Below, in pieces: positions 46,970 through 57,802 of a stretch of DNA of 64,000 nucleotides. The notes beneath the pieces are model-generated. The model saw only the letters and a list, made by a program, of their open reading frames with translations, was not told the origin of the DNA and ran no database searches. Each line of letters begins with the position of its first letter. Position 1 is the first letter of the stretch. The position numbers and the translations under genes were made by a program. Source of the DNA: Mesostigma viride (lineage: Eukaryota; Streptophyta; Mesostigmatophyceae; Mesostigmatales; Mesostigmataceae); NCBI GenBank assembly GCA_009746045.1, contig RPFO01000276.1:1715515-1779514 (forward strand), in the 5' to 3' direction.

Positions 46970-47708
46970 GCTGCGTCGAGAATTCGGCGCCCATCTGCAC
47001 GGTCATCGTAGGTTGGTTCATCAGCGCCACGATGTTTTGGCCGTGCGCGTAGTCCGGCCTTGCCCGTGAATTGTCCGGAATAAAGAGAACGTTCGGCCCC
47101 TTGAGATGCTCGGCCACCGCGACCGAATTGCTCTCCACCACGACTTGGCATTGCAGGGTCATCTCGTTATACAGGTTCGTGCACGGTTTCGGAAAATGCA
47201 TCCCCGCGACCTCGCGAGCCGCGCGTAGACGTTCCGCGTAGGGCCGACCGATCAGGCACCGCCGCACGGACGCGAGACAATCGAACGCGCGGAACGCGGT
47301 CCGAACCCCTTGGCGCACGCACACGCCTTCGAGCACCGTGCCTTTGAACACCTTTGTCTTGAACGGGGGCATGCGCACGATCTGGACGGTCCCGTCCCAA
47401 TGCACGAGCGCGCACACGGTCCGCCCCCCGCGCACTCGCACCAACGCCAATAGACAGTGCGTGCCCGGGCCGTAGTCGCACGCCAGGTACGGCGCCGACC
47501 CGATCTCGTTCACGAGGCCGCGCACGTTGTACGTCTTGACGATCATCTGGCGCGGCGTTGACCCCGTGCGACACAGACCGGAAACGGCGAGCGTCACGTC
47601 GCATCTCTCGCGCGGGGACGCGATCCGCGTCATCCACGTCCAGACGGGGCGCGACGCCGGTCGGGATTCGTTCATTCCGACAGGGCGAGTTTCTCTCGTA
47701 TCAAGCAT
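46806..47708 (-). CDS. Capping-enzyme/ligase-type nucleotidyltransferase-like protein
   Basis: The frame opens at ATG 47706-47708 (MLDTRETRPVGMNES; a second ATG is at 47673-47675). CLLALVRVRGGRTVCALVHW, FKGTVLEGVCVRQGVRTAF and FRAFDCLASVRRCLIGRPYA resemble motifs I to IIIa of nucleotidyltransferases, especially viral mRNA guanylyltransferases. The motif I lysine-Asp-Gly signature is not visible, so it could be a divergent or inactive copy. The annotated 3' end runs 160 bp into the primase gene, probably because of a missed base; the true end may be near 46970. Confidence 0.5.
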   Translation of the reverse strand: MLDTRETRPVGMNESRPASRPVWTWMTRIASPRERCDVTLAVSGLCRTGSTPRQMIVKTYNVRGLVNEIGSAPYLACDYGPGTHCLLALVRVRGGRTVCALVHWDGTVQIVRMPPFKTKVFKGTVLEGVCVRQGVRTAFRAFDCLASVRRCLIGRPYAERLRAAREVAGMHFPKPCTNLYNEMTLQCQVVVESNSVAVAEHLKGPNVLFIPDNSRARPDYAHGQNIVALMNQPTMTVQMGAEFSTQPTFLTSSLSTSDRTRFWTGHIPLSREGDRPAPLTTLSWRKRFFPRSQEQAQARA

Positions 47709-47820
47709 AGAATCTTTCGATGCCGTTTTCGGCGCGCCGCCGAACGCATAAAGGCGCGCCGACCCACCCCGAACCGTGACGAACGCGCCTCGCACCCGTG
47801 AAACGATCGAGACACTCTCC

Positions 47821-48292
47821 ATGTCCTCGTCGGACGCCCGGGACGCCCGGGACACCCGGGACGCCCGGGACGCGACGATGTCCGGACGCCCGCCCCCCGC
47901 CATGCGTCTGCTCGAGCGGTCGCTCCAGCGGTTTTATAGGGACGATCGCAACTTCGACGTCCTGGAAAAGCTCACGCACCGCGACGGACAGCGGGACAGC
48001 GACGTCCCGTCCCTTCGCGTGATCGAGTGGCTGGTCACGAACTACGCGCGCAACAAGGCCGTCGAGTACGAGCTGTCCGAGGAGACCGCGCCCCTGAACC
48101 TGTACATGTCGTACCGGGAGCACCTCGACTTCTACTCGAAGCGCATGTTCGACCCGTTCGCGCGTCGGAAGAAGACCGTGCTCGAGAACGGCGACAAGAA
48201 GATCGAGACGACGCCCGGCCAGATGAACTTCTTCCGCTGGGCGATCACGAACGGCGTGGTCGACTACGCCATCCGGAACCAGGACAGCATAC
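47821..48292 (+). pseudogene. 5' part of a conserved giant-virus gene interrupted by a retrotransposon
   Basis: The first 157 codons begin MSSSDARDARDTRDARDAT (9-bp GACGCCCGG repeats; the ATG at 47878 is an alternative). The conserved core reads SLRVIEWLVTNYARNKAV, NLYMSYREHLDFYSKRMF, DPFARR and MNFFRWAITNGVVDYAI. This WhVTNYxxK ... DPFxR family is widespread in Nucleocytoviricota; I recall no firm function. The frame enters the LTR after AGC-ATA-C. Joined without the element to 58461 it continues in frame to a natural stop at 58607-58609 (206 residues). Confidence 0.75.
48288..48292. repeat. Target site duplication CATAC, left
   Basis: CATAC immediately precedes the 5' LTR and recurs right after the 3' LTR (58456-58460). 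Removing the element and one copy restores the viral reading frame exactly. Confidence 0.85.
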
Positions 48293-48946
48293 AGTTAGCA
48301 TATTGGGGCACCAATGTGCTAGATGGATGCAGGTTGAGGAGACCTTTCCAACGCCGTGTCAACCGCCTAGAACAGACAAGGGACTAGAAAGTTATCAAGT
48401 CCCGAAGTACTGCCGACCGGTGGGCGAGGGCGGGGCACACTCAGGGCATAGTGGACAGGACACGTGGCAGGCCGTGCCTGCACAGGCTTAGCCTGTACTC
48501 TCACGTGACTGGGACACAGTGTACTGAGGGCTCAACGGTACTGTGGCTAGTAGAAGCCAGTAACCAGCCAGCAGGTCTGCAAGGATGTAAGTCCTTGCAG
48601 GACTGTGGCAGGTCCTGTGCTGTCCTAGACACAGGATAGCCAGAGATTCCTGTATGCTGCCTGCAACAAGGATGCAGGGCAGCGATACGAGGCTCTGGCA
48701 ATGTAGCATTGCCCAGCGTTGCTCATGACCGAGGAACAAGGATGGAACGAGGTTGCATATAGCTCGAGGCTCAACGAGGCAGCGAGCGTCTTCACACACG
48801 AACCTTGGTCGTCACGACGAGTGGCGAGCCTATCGAGGGTCGTAGGCCTGGTGTGAGGATAAAGGTTGCTAGCCAGCAGCCTAGGGTCATTCCAGCCGGC
48901 AAGGACCAGGAGCTCACAAGCTCTGCTGACGAGTTGCTGCGCAAAT
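48293..48946 (+). repeat. 5' LTR (654 bp)
   Basis: Starts AGTTAGCATATTGGGGCACC and ends GCGCAAAT. It differs from the 3' LTR by one indel (CAACAAGG against CAACAGG, about 48664) and two substitutions (about 48709 and 48781). Confidence 0.92.
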
Positions 48947-48969
48947 CGTACTATTGCTTCCACGCTTTC

Positions 48970-50106
48970 ATGTCTGGTTCATCGTCAAGCAGCCACGGTG
49001 CTGGTGAGGCGAACGAGCAGAGAGACGCGCAAGCGTTTTTCCCCTACCGTAACCAAGAAAACGCTCCAACATTCGTGCAAGCGGCCTACGTAGCGAGGCA
49101 CTTGGCAGAAGAGGGGTGGGTGGCGGTGAGTGGGGGAGGCAGCAGGCCAGCGGCGGCGGACCCGATTATACAACGGGCTCGCGTCGTGATTTCTCCAGGT
49201 GAGACGGGGCGAGTGGCGGTGGAAGAGTTGGTGCGCATTCGTGACGCGCTAGCTGAAACTGCTAATCGTGTGGAGGTCGCTTATCAGGGCGCCCATATCA
49301 CGCTAGCCGGTCTCGACTTAGCCAGGGAGGCGCTTAGCCAGATTGTGGCAACAGCGCTCGGCAGCACCCGACTGTTTAACCACTGGGTGGCTACAGCAGT
49401 GCTAGGAGAGGGGGTACCAGACGCCGACATCATCCGGAACGCCAGAGCTCGGGAGACGGTGAATCCTTGGAGCACGGCAGAGGTATTTGCCCAAACCATT
49501 GAGAATCTTGTTGCTGTCCTTTTGCAAGAGTCGAGAGGGTACGCGGACAGGTTCTATATTACCACGCAGCCTTTCGGGGTCTACTCAAGGCTTGATACAC
49601 CGAGGCCGGAAACCACCACTGCGCGGGGTCCGGAGGTGGAGATTGTCACGGGGGTCGAGAAGACGCCTGAAGACGTCCATTTTGAGTGGACTGACAAGCC
49701 AGAGAACTCCGTCAAGCGCTCAGCCCAGCAGATAAACGAGGGCGACGGCACTACCGAGACCTACGAGGAGAGGCAGAGAGCTGATCTGCATATCCCTCGT
49801 GAGGTAACTCACGAGTACGATCGTTACGGCCGAGGCGAGCAGAACGAGCTTGTCGGCGGCGGTAAGCGGTGGGTACGCGATCTTGCTTGGCATCGCAACC
49901 CAGGCGAGACACAACATCCAGTCGAACGCAAGGAAGACGGGCGACCTGTGACCTGCGTACTGGGAGAGTTTAACCCAGACCTCCAGATTGTCGCAGAGGC
50001 AGCAGCAGCCACATCGGTTGCTGAGGGTGTTGAGCAGCGTCCAGACCGTGAGGAGGGGCAGGCGAGTGCAAGCCAGGAGGCGGCCTCGTCTGGAGTAAGT
50101 GCGTGA
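48970..50106 (+). CDS. Retrotransposon ORF1 of unknown function
   Basis: A 378-residue protein from the ATG at 48970, just inside the 5' LTR. It is mostly soluble (FVQAAYVARHLAEEGWVAVS, VEELVRIRDALAETANRVEV, LVAVLLQESRGYADRFYI) with an acidic and Gln/Glu-rich C-terminus. It has no Gag, Pol or Env motif. Copia elements usually begin with gag, so this is an extra gene. It is intact while pol is broken. It could be an additional structural protein or captured host sequence. Confidence 0.55.
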   Translation: MSGSSSSSHGAGEANEQRDAQAFFPYRNQENAPTFVQAAYVARHLAEEGWVAVSGGGSRPAAADPIIQRARVVISPGETGRVAVEELVRIRDALAETANRVEVAYQGAHITLAGLDLAREALSQIVATALGSTRLFNHWVATAVLGEGVPDADIIRNARARETVNPWSTAEVFAQTIENLVAVLLQESRGYADRFYITTQPFGVYSRLDTPRPETTTARGPEVEIVTGVEKTPEDVHFEWTDKPENSVKRSAQQINEGDGTTETYEERQRADLHIPREVTHEYDRYGRGEQNELVGGGKRWVRDLAWHRNPGETQHPVERKEDGRPVTCVLGEFNPDLQIVAEAAAATSVAEGVEQRPDREEGQASASQEAASSGVSA

Positions 50107-50161
50107 GCCTGAGTGGGTTCCAGCGGCCATATCTGCGTGTGTTTTCTGTAAGTATTCTATA

Positions 50162-51511
50162 ATGCTTCGTAACACGCGCGGGGGCGGCAGCGGGAGCGGG
50201 GCGGGAGCGGGGGACTGCGGGGGTGAGGCAAGGGCAGACACGGGAAGCCCCGCCAACGTCGTGCCAGAGGGACAGGCAATCCCAACGGCAGAGGGCGTCA
50301 ATGGCAGGAGGGCGTCCAACCGGAAGAGGAAAGAGGTGGCACAAGGAGAGGAGCGTGCAGGGTGGCCAACCGACGGCGTGGTGCTGACGGGGGAGGGCCA
50401 GAATGATGCTGAACGTCAAGCACCTGGTAAGAGACCATGTGTGCCTGCGTCTGGTGTTCCTGCAGCTAATGTTCCTGCGCCATTAGCACCAGTAGGAGCT
50501 GCTGTCATTGGCAGTGACCCTCGTGCTTTGCCTGGGACTAGACCTCATATGAGTGCTGTGGCTGTGATGAATGGCCAGAAGCCTCTCAAGCCTCCTGTGG
50601 GACAGGAAGAGCTGGACAAGTGGTTGGAGGATATGGAGCTAGTTTCATGCTCTGTAGATCCCACTGTCAACCTTGTGCAGGTATTCCACACATCCACGAC
50701 TAATAGGGATTCAAGTGAGCGGGTGAGGGACAAGGCTAGGCAGGCTGTCAAGGACAAGCTGACTTGGTCTCAGTTCCTAGAGGGCCTACGTCAGGAGTTT
50801 TCTGATAAGGTACTCAACCTCACTAATCACTATAAGCTCAGCTATGATACCTTTGAGATCAAGGGCACAATAGCTGAGGAGCTGCAGCGGCTCACACGCA
50901 TCAGGGAGAAGGGGGCCAAGCATGGCTTCAATCTGACTGACAGAGCAGTGGCAGATTACTTCCTGGATCGCATGGGGCTGAGTGTGGATGGGAGAAATGC
51001 AGCTAGGATGTTTGCTGATCAGACAGATGGGACGTGGCCAGCCTTGCAAAAGGTTATTTTAAATATCCGTCCATCTGACAATGCTGCTTGCAAGGCAATC
51101 CAGGTGACTGGTGCCCCTTCAGCCTCCGCTCATCAGGTCCATGGTGACGCCCCTGGGCAGGGTGCTCAGGGAGAAACCAGACCTAGTAGGCGTCAGAGGG
51201 CTAACAGGCGCAGGCAGAATGGTAACCAGGGTGGCAAGGGCCAGCAGCAGGGATCCAAAGGCAAGGGTCAGCAGCAGGCTGGTGGTCACCAGGGTGGTCA
51301 GCAGAACAAGGGTGGCCAAGGGCAAGGCAAGAGCCAGGGCCAGGGCACCCAGGCCAGTCAGAGCAGCCAGAACCAGGGTGGCCTGAAGAAGGCTGCTGCT
51401 GGGAAGGATGACAAATGCTTTGGATGTGGCAGGACGGGTCATTGGCGACGTGACTGCCCAGACCAGGCCAAGTCTGCTGGAGCAGGCTCTGGCCAGGTGG
51501 GTAAGCCATGA
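50162..51511 (+). CDS. gag: Gag-like nucleocapsid protein with CCHC zinc knuckle
   Basis: A 449-residue protein. After a disordered N-terminus comes the copia-type Gag helical region (ELDKWLEDMELVSCSVDPTV, TWSQFLEGLRQEFSDKVLNL, TIAEELQRLTRIREKGAKHG). A long Gln/Gly/Lys spacer follows, then the knuckle CFGCGRTGHWRRDC near the end. Gag would form the virus-like particle and bind the RNA. Intact. Confidence 0.8.
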   Translation: MLRNTRGGGSGSGAGAGDCGGEARADTGSPANVVPEGQAIPTAEGVNGRRASNRKRKEVAQGEERAGWPTDGVVLTGEGQNDAERQAPGKRPCVPASGVPAANVPAPLAPVGAAVIGSDPRALPGTRPHMSAVAVMNGQKPLKPPVGQEELDKWLEDMELVSCSVDPTVNLVQVFHTSTTNRDSSERVRDKARQAVKDKLTWSQFLEGLRQEFSDKVLNLTNHYKLSYDTFEIKGTIAEELQRLTRIREKGAKHGFNLTDRAVADYFLDRMGLSVDGRNAARMFADQTDGTWPALQKVILNIRPSDNAACKAIQVTGAPSASAHQVHGDAPGQGAQGETRPSRRQRANRRRQNGNQGGKGQQQGSKGKGQQQAGGHQGGQQNKGGQGQGKSQGQGTQASQSSQNQGGLKKAAAGKDDKCFGCGRTGHWRRDCPDQAKSAGAGSGQVGKP

Positions 51512-51559
51512 CTTGAGATGTTGTCCCCTGTAAATAGTCAATCACCCCTAGTGGGACGA

Positions 51560-54192
51560 ACAGTTGTACATAGTAACGGGGGTGTCCCTCTTGTACAGCA
51601 GCAAGGGGTTGGGAATGATGAGGTGCTTCCACTCAATGATTGCAATAACGCTGCTGCAGCAGTGGAATTCCCTGTGCCTGTGGCAGGTGCAGGGTCTCCA
51701 GTTTTTGGGGTTGACTCTGGGAGTCAAGCCGCCAGACTGGAAGGACCTGCAGCTTCTGTGGGAACCGGAGCTGGCTCTGGGAGCCGAGCTACCGTGGAGG
51801 AGGTCCCTGGAGCAAGAGAACAGCAGGTGGGTCGTGCTATCCCAAGCACACAGTCTTTGTCACGTTCCTCTCTGTGCAGCCAGGCTGACAGGGGGTTGAG
51901 CTATGCTCAGGCTGGAAACACTCTACACCATATCTTTGGCCATTCTAAGCAGGCAGAGATGTTTGCTTGGTGTCCAAAAACCAAATGTCCTCATTTGAGG
52001 ACATAGTCCTCGTTTGAGACGGGGGGGGTCAGAGGCGCGGTTTTGGCGCCAAATTTGGTCCTAGGGTCACTTGGTGGGTTTTGGCGCGAAACTGGGATAG
52101 GTACTGAGCGCGCCAAGCCCCTGGGGTCGACAGGGGTCGACCGTACCTGGAAAATATGAGGCGACGAAAAGTACCTACAATAGCAAGAACATCGCAATGC
52201 AATCGAGTGTTTTGTCGAGTGGCGGCTATGGGGTCGTGCCAGTTCCGAGGCTTGCCTGAATGTTATAGGGCATTATTTTGCCCCGGACGAAGACAGCATT
52301 TTAGATCGTCATCTAGTGATTTCGAAGATGCTATTCTTCACGTGCAGGTGCTTTGTATATGTCGAAAATTTTGTTCATGAACGGATTTTGGCATTGTTGA
52401 AGAAAATCTGAGAGCTACGTAGATCGCATGATAGGTCAGTTCGCAGTTCGGTTTTACAATTTCTTTTTCCGCCCAGGCGCTGCGGATATCGCGAGTATGG
52501 GTTATGGTACGCTTCTGGGCTTATGGGCGACATGGGGAGAAGAGGGACCTGGGCAGTTGCATGCGTCAAAGAGTCTCTATTTTTTCGTCGTGATGTCGCA
52601 GTCGCGCCTGGCGAAAACCAGGGCGAGCGCGAGCCATATTTTTCTTTTGCCGCAAGGCTGGGTGCTTCCCACGCGTCACCGTCCTTTAATATATATTTCT
52701 TGAGCTGGCCCGCGCAGCTGGCGGCCTGGGCGCACGTCAAGAGCAAGGTTCCGACTGTCATTCTCAACCGCATCGTTCTAAGTAAGCGTGTTAAGCGGAT
52801 TGTAACCTATAACTCTCGCAGACGTGATCATTCCGGTTGCTTTCAATGCCCAACTTCGTGGTTTTGATTACGTTTATGTCCGGGGAATAACGGAAGTTTG
52901 CTGGGCAGTACTTTCTTTTCCCGCTGCGTCACTGAAAAGGTAAACGGCCTTGCGTTATCAAAACAGCAGCGACTAGAAAGTCGCTGTGCTTAATTGCGAT
53001 GTGGTAGTTTGATTCAACACATATACTGCCTTGTTGCTGAGAAGTTTTTCAAGGCTTGCTGGTATGTTGCCCATATGTTTCTAATGCTTCAACTCATGTC
53101 CAAGTGATCAAGACAGGCTTGGAAACTTGAGCTTGTCATGTTTACATTGTGCTTGTGTTACAACTTGTGCCTCTTTGCAGTATATGTTTCATATATAACG
53201 TAAGGGTTCAGCATCATGGTTTAGCACCGTGGTGGCAGCCGAGCCTCTACCAACGATCATGGACCTAACCTTGGCGAGTATTTGCTTCATATTTCACTCG
53301 TTGGACTGAGCTAGCTTTACACCTGCTGTATGGCCTGCACCATGGTCCCTGGTTGCCAGTTACATTTTGTCCCCCACCCTGGCCGGCTGCAGGGTCTAGG
53401 ACTGCGAGGGTGTAACATAGACATGTTGTGGGCACCCTGGGTGCATGTTCAGGGCCAGCCATGACCTGGCCATGCCTTCTTTCTTGGCATATTGTTGACT
53501 TGAGTGCTATTTGGTCACTCGCGTAGCGACCCCCTGCATTCATAAATCGTAAACAATTATACAATGAGCATATTTCATGGATGTTAAGCATTGCAACTCT
53601 TGAACATATCATAAATGAACATGGTTCCATACCGTACCCATGGATGTGTTGACATGTGTTAGTTATTACAAATGGTATCCATGCTTAAAAATGTCCTCAT
53701 TTGAGGACATTTTCTTGGTGATTAGACAATTGGAAGATTGGCAAGGAGCCTTTACTAGAGGCCTGCAGTGCAGCTGCTCAGAATTGTGTCTGTCAGGAGA
53801 ATGCTGTTCGCCTCCCACAGTCCCATGCCAGAGAACCTGCTAGAGAGCGGGGGGATATCCAGGTGGACATCCAACACATCAGGGGCATGTATCTGTTGGT
53901 GGGGGTGGATAGGTTTAGCAGATATAGGTTGCTGACCATTCTTCCTGGAATGCAGGAGCATCAGCTGTTGATGGGTCTCCAGTCTTTGTTGCCAGGCTTT
54001 GGGGTGTACACCAAGGTGCAAGCTGACTTGCAGTTTGACTGCTTGATCAAGCTGGCTGACCAGCTTCCTTGTAAGTTGGTAGTGGTCCCTAGGGAATGCC
54101 ATGGGCAGCAGGGAGCTGTAGAGAGATCTATACGTGAAGTAAAAACAGTGGTGCTAGCAGCTAGAGTGTGCCTGTTGTGGCATCAGCTCTAG
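51560..54192 (+). pseudogene. pol (IN): Integrase of the retrotransposon, split by a nested element
   Basis: The N-terminal zinc-type part is present as TLHHIFGHSKQAEM (before 51966). Its continuation EACSAAAQNCVCQENAV and the core resume after the nested element at about 53737. Core catalytic residues: D in QVDIQHIRG, D in VQADLQF, E in GQQGAVERSIREVK. The core frame ends at 54192 and continues in another frame from 54168 with ALEKAAWCKGIEEQLN and the C-terminal SH3-like part. Inactive as written. Confidence 0.75.
51973..53713. mobile_element. Nested terminal-inverted-repeat element (1.74 kb) inside integrase
   Basis: It starts TCCAAAAACCAAATGTCCTC and ends ATGTCCTCATTTGAGGACAT-TTT. Both ends carry the near-palindrome TGTCCTCATTTGAGGACA, and the flanks are the direct repeat CTTGGTG (51966-51972 and 53714-53720). 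It restores the integrase coding order when removed. No transposase is recognisable; the frames inside (about 52428-52867) are short and unlike known proteins. It is best described as a non-autonomous hAT- or MuDR-like element. Confidence 0.7.
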
Positions 54193-56003
54193 AGAAAGCA
54201 GCTTGGTGTAAGGGGATTGAGGAGCAGCTTAACCACAGGGTAACCTATTACTATGATGGTGTGGCAGTCTCTCCCCTGGCATTGCAGTTTGGTATGCTAT
54301 CACAGGACGTGGTGGCAGCCTGCCTGAAGAAGGCAGACAGGGTGTTTTCCAGATTGAGGCGTAAGGACAAGGGTTGGAAAATGCTGAGGCCCCAGGTGGG
54401 ACTGAGGGTCAGGATGTGGAAGGAACCGTCATTACCAGGCAAGCGTGGCAAGTGGCAAGATGGGCAGGTAACCCATGTTGAGGAAGCTAACCATTCTTGT
54501 CTGGTGGCTTTGGAGAGTAATCCCAAGCACGTGTACAGGCTATCCTGGGCTCACGTCAAGGAGAGAAGGCCAACTGCAATCTGGCCTGAAGACGGCCCTG
54601 ATCCTCCCTTGGAGGGAGATGAGCAGGATGAGAGCCAGGCAGCAGATGCTAACCCACCATGCTTGGATTATGGTCTGTCCTGGATGGATGAGGGTGAGCA
54701 GGAGTCTGCTGAGACGTCTGTCACAAGGCCAGAGGTGGCCAGGGCTGCACCACAGTCCAGGGGGCTGCTTATGGCGGACATCATTCGAGCTCTGCAGAAC
54801 AGCAAGCGTGATCCCAAGGTATCTAAGCTCACGGGATGGGGGTCATGTGGGGCACCAGCACTAGAAGTGGATACCAACTCGCAGGTGTCCATTCTAAGGG
54901 TAGAGGATGCTGCAGGCTTGCAGTGGTCATCCCCTAGCTGCCTAGCTGTGTCTGATTTCTCTGGGAATGTGTCCATGAAGATCTTGGGAGAAGTGAGTGT
55001 GCCTATCCTGGGGGTACCCACCACGTTCAGTGTGATTGAAGGGTATCAGGGGCCTGCCATTCTAGGTCAGAACTTCTTGTGCTTACCAGGGGTGAGGATA
55101 TCCTCTGAGGAGCTAGCATTAGAAGGGCAGGGCCGCCTTCCCTTGCAGAGATATCGCTACTCCCAGGGTCTTAGTGTGGCTGTAAGGGCTGTGAGGGGTC
55201 TAGAGGCAGAGGGTCCTGATACAAAGGAGCCCATTGCTGGGGACCTGCTGATCCTCCCTACTACGTTTGACCCACGTGAGTTGGGTGTGCAGAGGTACCA
55301 GATCCCAGGAACGAGTCCTGTACCTTGGCGCAAGCTAGTGGAGATGATGCAAAGCCCCAAGATGGCTAAGGCATGGACTCTTGGCTTTGTTGCTTCTGGG
55401 CATGAGTGGATAGTTGCCAACTGTGCAGAGCCTGTGGATGTCCTCCCTGAGGATCACCAGCTGCTCAGGTTGATGTTTGTCCTCAAGCTCAAGGAGGTAG
55501 ATGGCGTGCAGGTGCCACATGTTAGACCAGTTGTGACTGAGTACCATGGCACTGGACAGTTAGCAGATGAGGAGCTTTACACACCAGGGATGCTGCATGA
55601 TACATGGAGGATTTTGTTGTGCATTTACTTGTCTTTTCTGCAGAAGGGGATACCCTATAGCTCTGTGTTGGTAGATTTCAAGAGGGCTTTTCTTAAGGGT
55701 GATCAGCAGGAAGCACAGGATACTTGGCGCACAATACCCCCTTTCTTTGTTAAGGTGCCTGCAGTGTGGAGGGCAGAGCTGAAGACGAGGTATTTGAGGA
55801 TTCTCAAAGGCGTGAAGGCCTTAGATCGAGTCCCATCATCTGGAGGAAGAGCTTGGAGAAGTACCTCAGGTCTGTCTGTGGTCTCTCAGTCTCTCCAGTT
55901 GATCCTTGTCTGTTTCAGGGTAGCTATGAGGGGCTGCCAGCGTTTGCCTCCCTGCATGGTGATGATCTGCATCTCCTGGGCCATCCCACTTGGCAAGAGT
56001 TGA
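54168..56003 (+). pseudogene. pol: pol middle: integrase C-terminus, retropepsin-like domain, RT N-terminal half
   Basis: In order: integrase C-terminal domain (VGLRVRMWKEPSLPGKRGKW..VTHVEE), then a retropepsin-like domain (EVDTNSQVSILR near 54870, GEVSVPILGVPTTFSVIEG, AILGQNFL at 55056). The start of reverse transcriptase follows (LMFVLKLKEVDGVQVPHVRP, SVLVDFKRAFLKGDQQE). The aspartic-protease motif reads DTNS instead of DTGS. From about 55825 the true RT sequence continues in another frame, so residues after KGVKALDR are spurious. Confidence 0.75.
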
Positions 56004-56866
56004 CTCTGGCCAGGATCCAGAAACGGTTTGAACTGGGTAAGATCCAGTACATGGTTGAGAATGAGCCCATGGTGTTTTGTGGAATGCAGGCGACCTTGGT
56101 CCATCAGCAGGGTACATGGTCCATCCAGCTGGAGGGTGGTAAGGATTATCCTCAGCAGATCATAGATGCCTTGCAGGAGCCCATCACCCAGGCCAGATGT
56201 GCAACAATACGAGGTATGTTGGCATGGCTGGCCAGCATTTGTGCTCCTGACCTGTTGGTACTGAGTCGGTTGACCGATTCCCAACTGGTTGAGGTGGGTG
56301 CTGAGAGAGTGGTAGAGGCTGTTCGCATGTCTCCCCCTCTCATGCTGGGTCCTTTGGATTTGTACAGGCCTTTTGACATGATGCTCTATGTGGACAGTTC
56401 TATGGATAGTAGGAAGGTCACAGAGGTCAGGGGCCGTGCAGCAGCATTAATATCCCTGGTGCAGGAACAGTCCTCTCTGGTCTGCTGGTACAGTCGGTTG
56501 CAAAACAGGGTAACTCCCAGCAGTGACATTGCTGAGTGCAGGGCAATCTGTGAAGGGCTTCATACTGCTCTTTACTTGAGGGAGCTATTTTACCAGCTAT
56601 GTCAAGTGGCTTCCTGTCGGTTGCAGATGCACACACTGGTAAGAACTGACAGCATGGGCATGGTGCAGTTTGTGCACAGGCAGCTGGCCAGGAGCAGGGA
56701 CCTTGATTATTTGTTGCTCAAGGAAATGTCTTGCTTAGCTAACATTGAACATGTGGCTGGCGTGGACAACCCTGCAGATGCTCTCACCAAGCTGGAGGAG
56801 AAGGCTGAGCTGCAATACCCTTTGCTTCGTGGGCTCATGGCCTCCAAGGGGGGAGGGCCAGAGTAG
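55766..56866 (+). pseudogene. pol (RT-RH): pol end: RT C-terminal half and RNase H
   Basis: From about 55830 this frame gives IIWRKSLEKYLRSVCGLS, SPVDPCLF and HGDDLHLLG (the RT catalytic box, YVDD-like). The copia connection domain and RNase H follow (LYVDSSMDSRKVTEV, SRLQNRVTPSSDIAECRAI, VRTDSMGMVQFVHR, HVAGVDNPADALTKLEE). ADALTK is the classic copia RNase H end. One base is missing or extra relative to the upstream frame. Confidence 0.85.
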
Positions 56867-57802
56867 ACCAAACAGCCTTGCTCTAGGTGGGAGGCATCCC
56901 AGTGGGCTGGGCAGCCACGTGGTGGCTGACAGCAGGTCCTTCAGAGTTCAGACACACTCTGCTGGACAGGGGTCAGGGTGGAGTCACTCCCCTGGCTGAG
57001 AATTTCGCCTGGCTCTGTCATGGAGCTGCAGAAGAGTCTTAAGGACTTTGTAATGGGCCTTGGGTCTTCATGGAATGGACCCTGCAAGGGCAGCCCAAGT
57101 GTTGGCTCTAACAGGTTGCTGTACATTTGTATATATTCTCTGTAACCAACCTGTTGCATGCTAATAAAATCCCTGGTTGTGTGACCATGTTGGACGTGGT
57201 TGCCAGGGGCCTCACTATGGGTTATACTCCTTTATAATAAAACATAATCTTGTTATTGTCATGTTTGTTGTTTGTGATGCTCAGTTCCAGGAGCTGATCC
57301 AAACCTGGAGGAGATGGGGTGGGGTTCGATTCCCCAGCTGACCTCAGCCTGGCATGTATGAATCCTGAGTTTATCCCTCAGTGAGGACATGGGCTCCCCA
57401 TGTGTTGGCTAACATTTGTCAGGGCTCTCTCAGTCTTTGGAAGGATTTAAAAGATAAAGGAGGCTCCGTGGCGGGCGCCATATGAACGGGCGCCTGTGAT
57501 AACTGGATGACCAGGAACTCACAATAGTACGTTCATGGACTCCTCTATCCAAACTCCTCTGACTAAGTGAAGACCTAACTTTAATCTACACCAGGTTCCC
57601 AAAGAAAGGGTTGGGATGTCATGTGGGTCAGAGGGCAACCTTTGAACCAATGAGCAGGCCTAGCTAATATTTGGAGGCACCTCAGGTTCCAAAAGAAAAG
57701 GCAGGTCTGGTCTCTGGGAGGGATCAGATGTCTGAAGGCTTGTGGGGACAGTGGCTGATAGGTTCTCAGGCTGGTCCAAGCTCCAAAACAAGAAAGGGTT
57801 GG
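56867..57802 (+). other. Retrotransposon 3' untranslated region with polypurine tract
   Basis: This 0.94-kb stretch after the RNase H stop has no gene. It contains several AATAAA-type signals (about 57160 and 57236). It ends in the purine run AAAACAAGAAAGGGTTGG just before the 3' LTR, a suitable plus-strand primer. Confidence 0.6.

Noticed and set aside
51700-51760. VDSGS between gag and integrase as a protease active site
   Set aside because: No further retropepsin features follow in frame, while a fuller match lies after integrase.
57301-57345. T-arm-like GGGGTTCGATTCCCC in the retrotransposon 3' region
   Set aside because: No acceptor stem, D arm or anticodon arm fits around it, so it is not called a tRNA.
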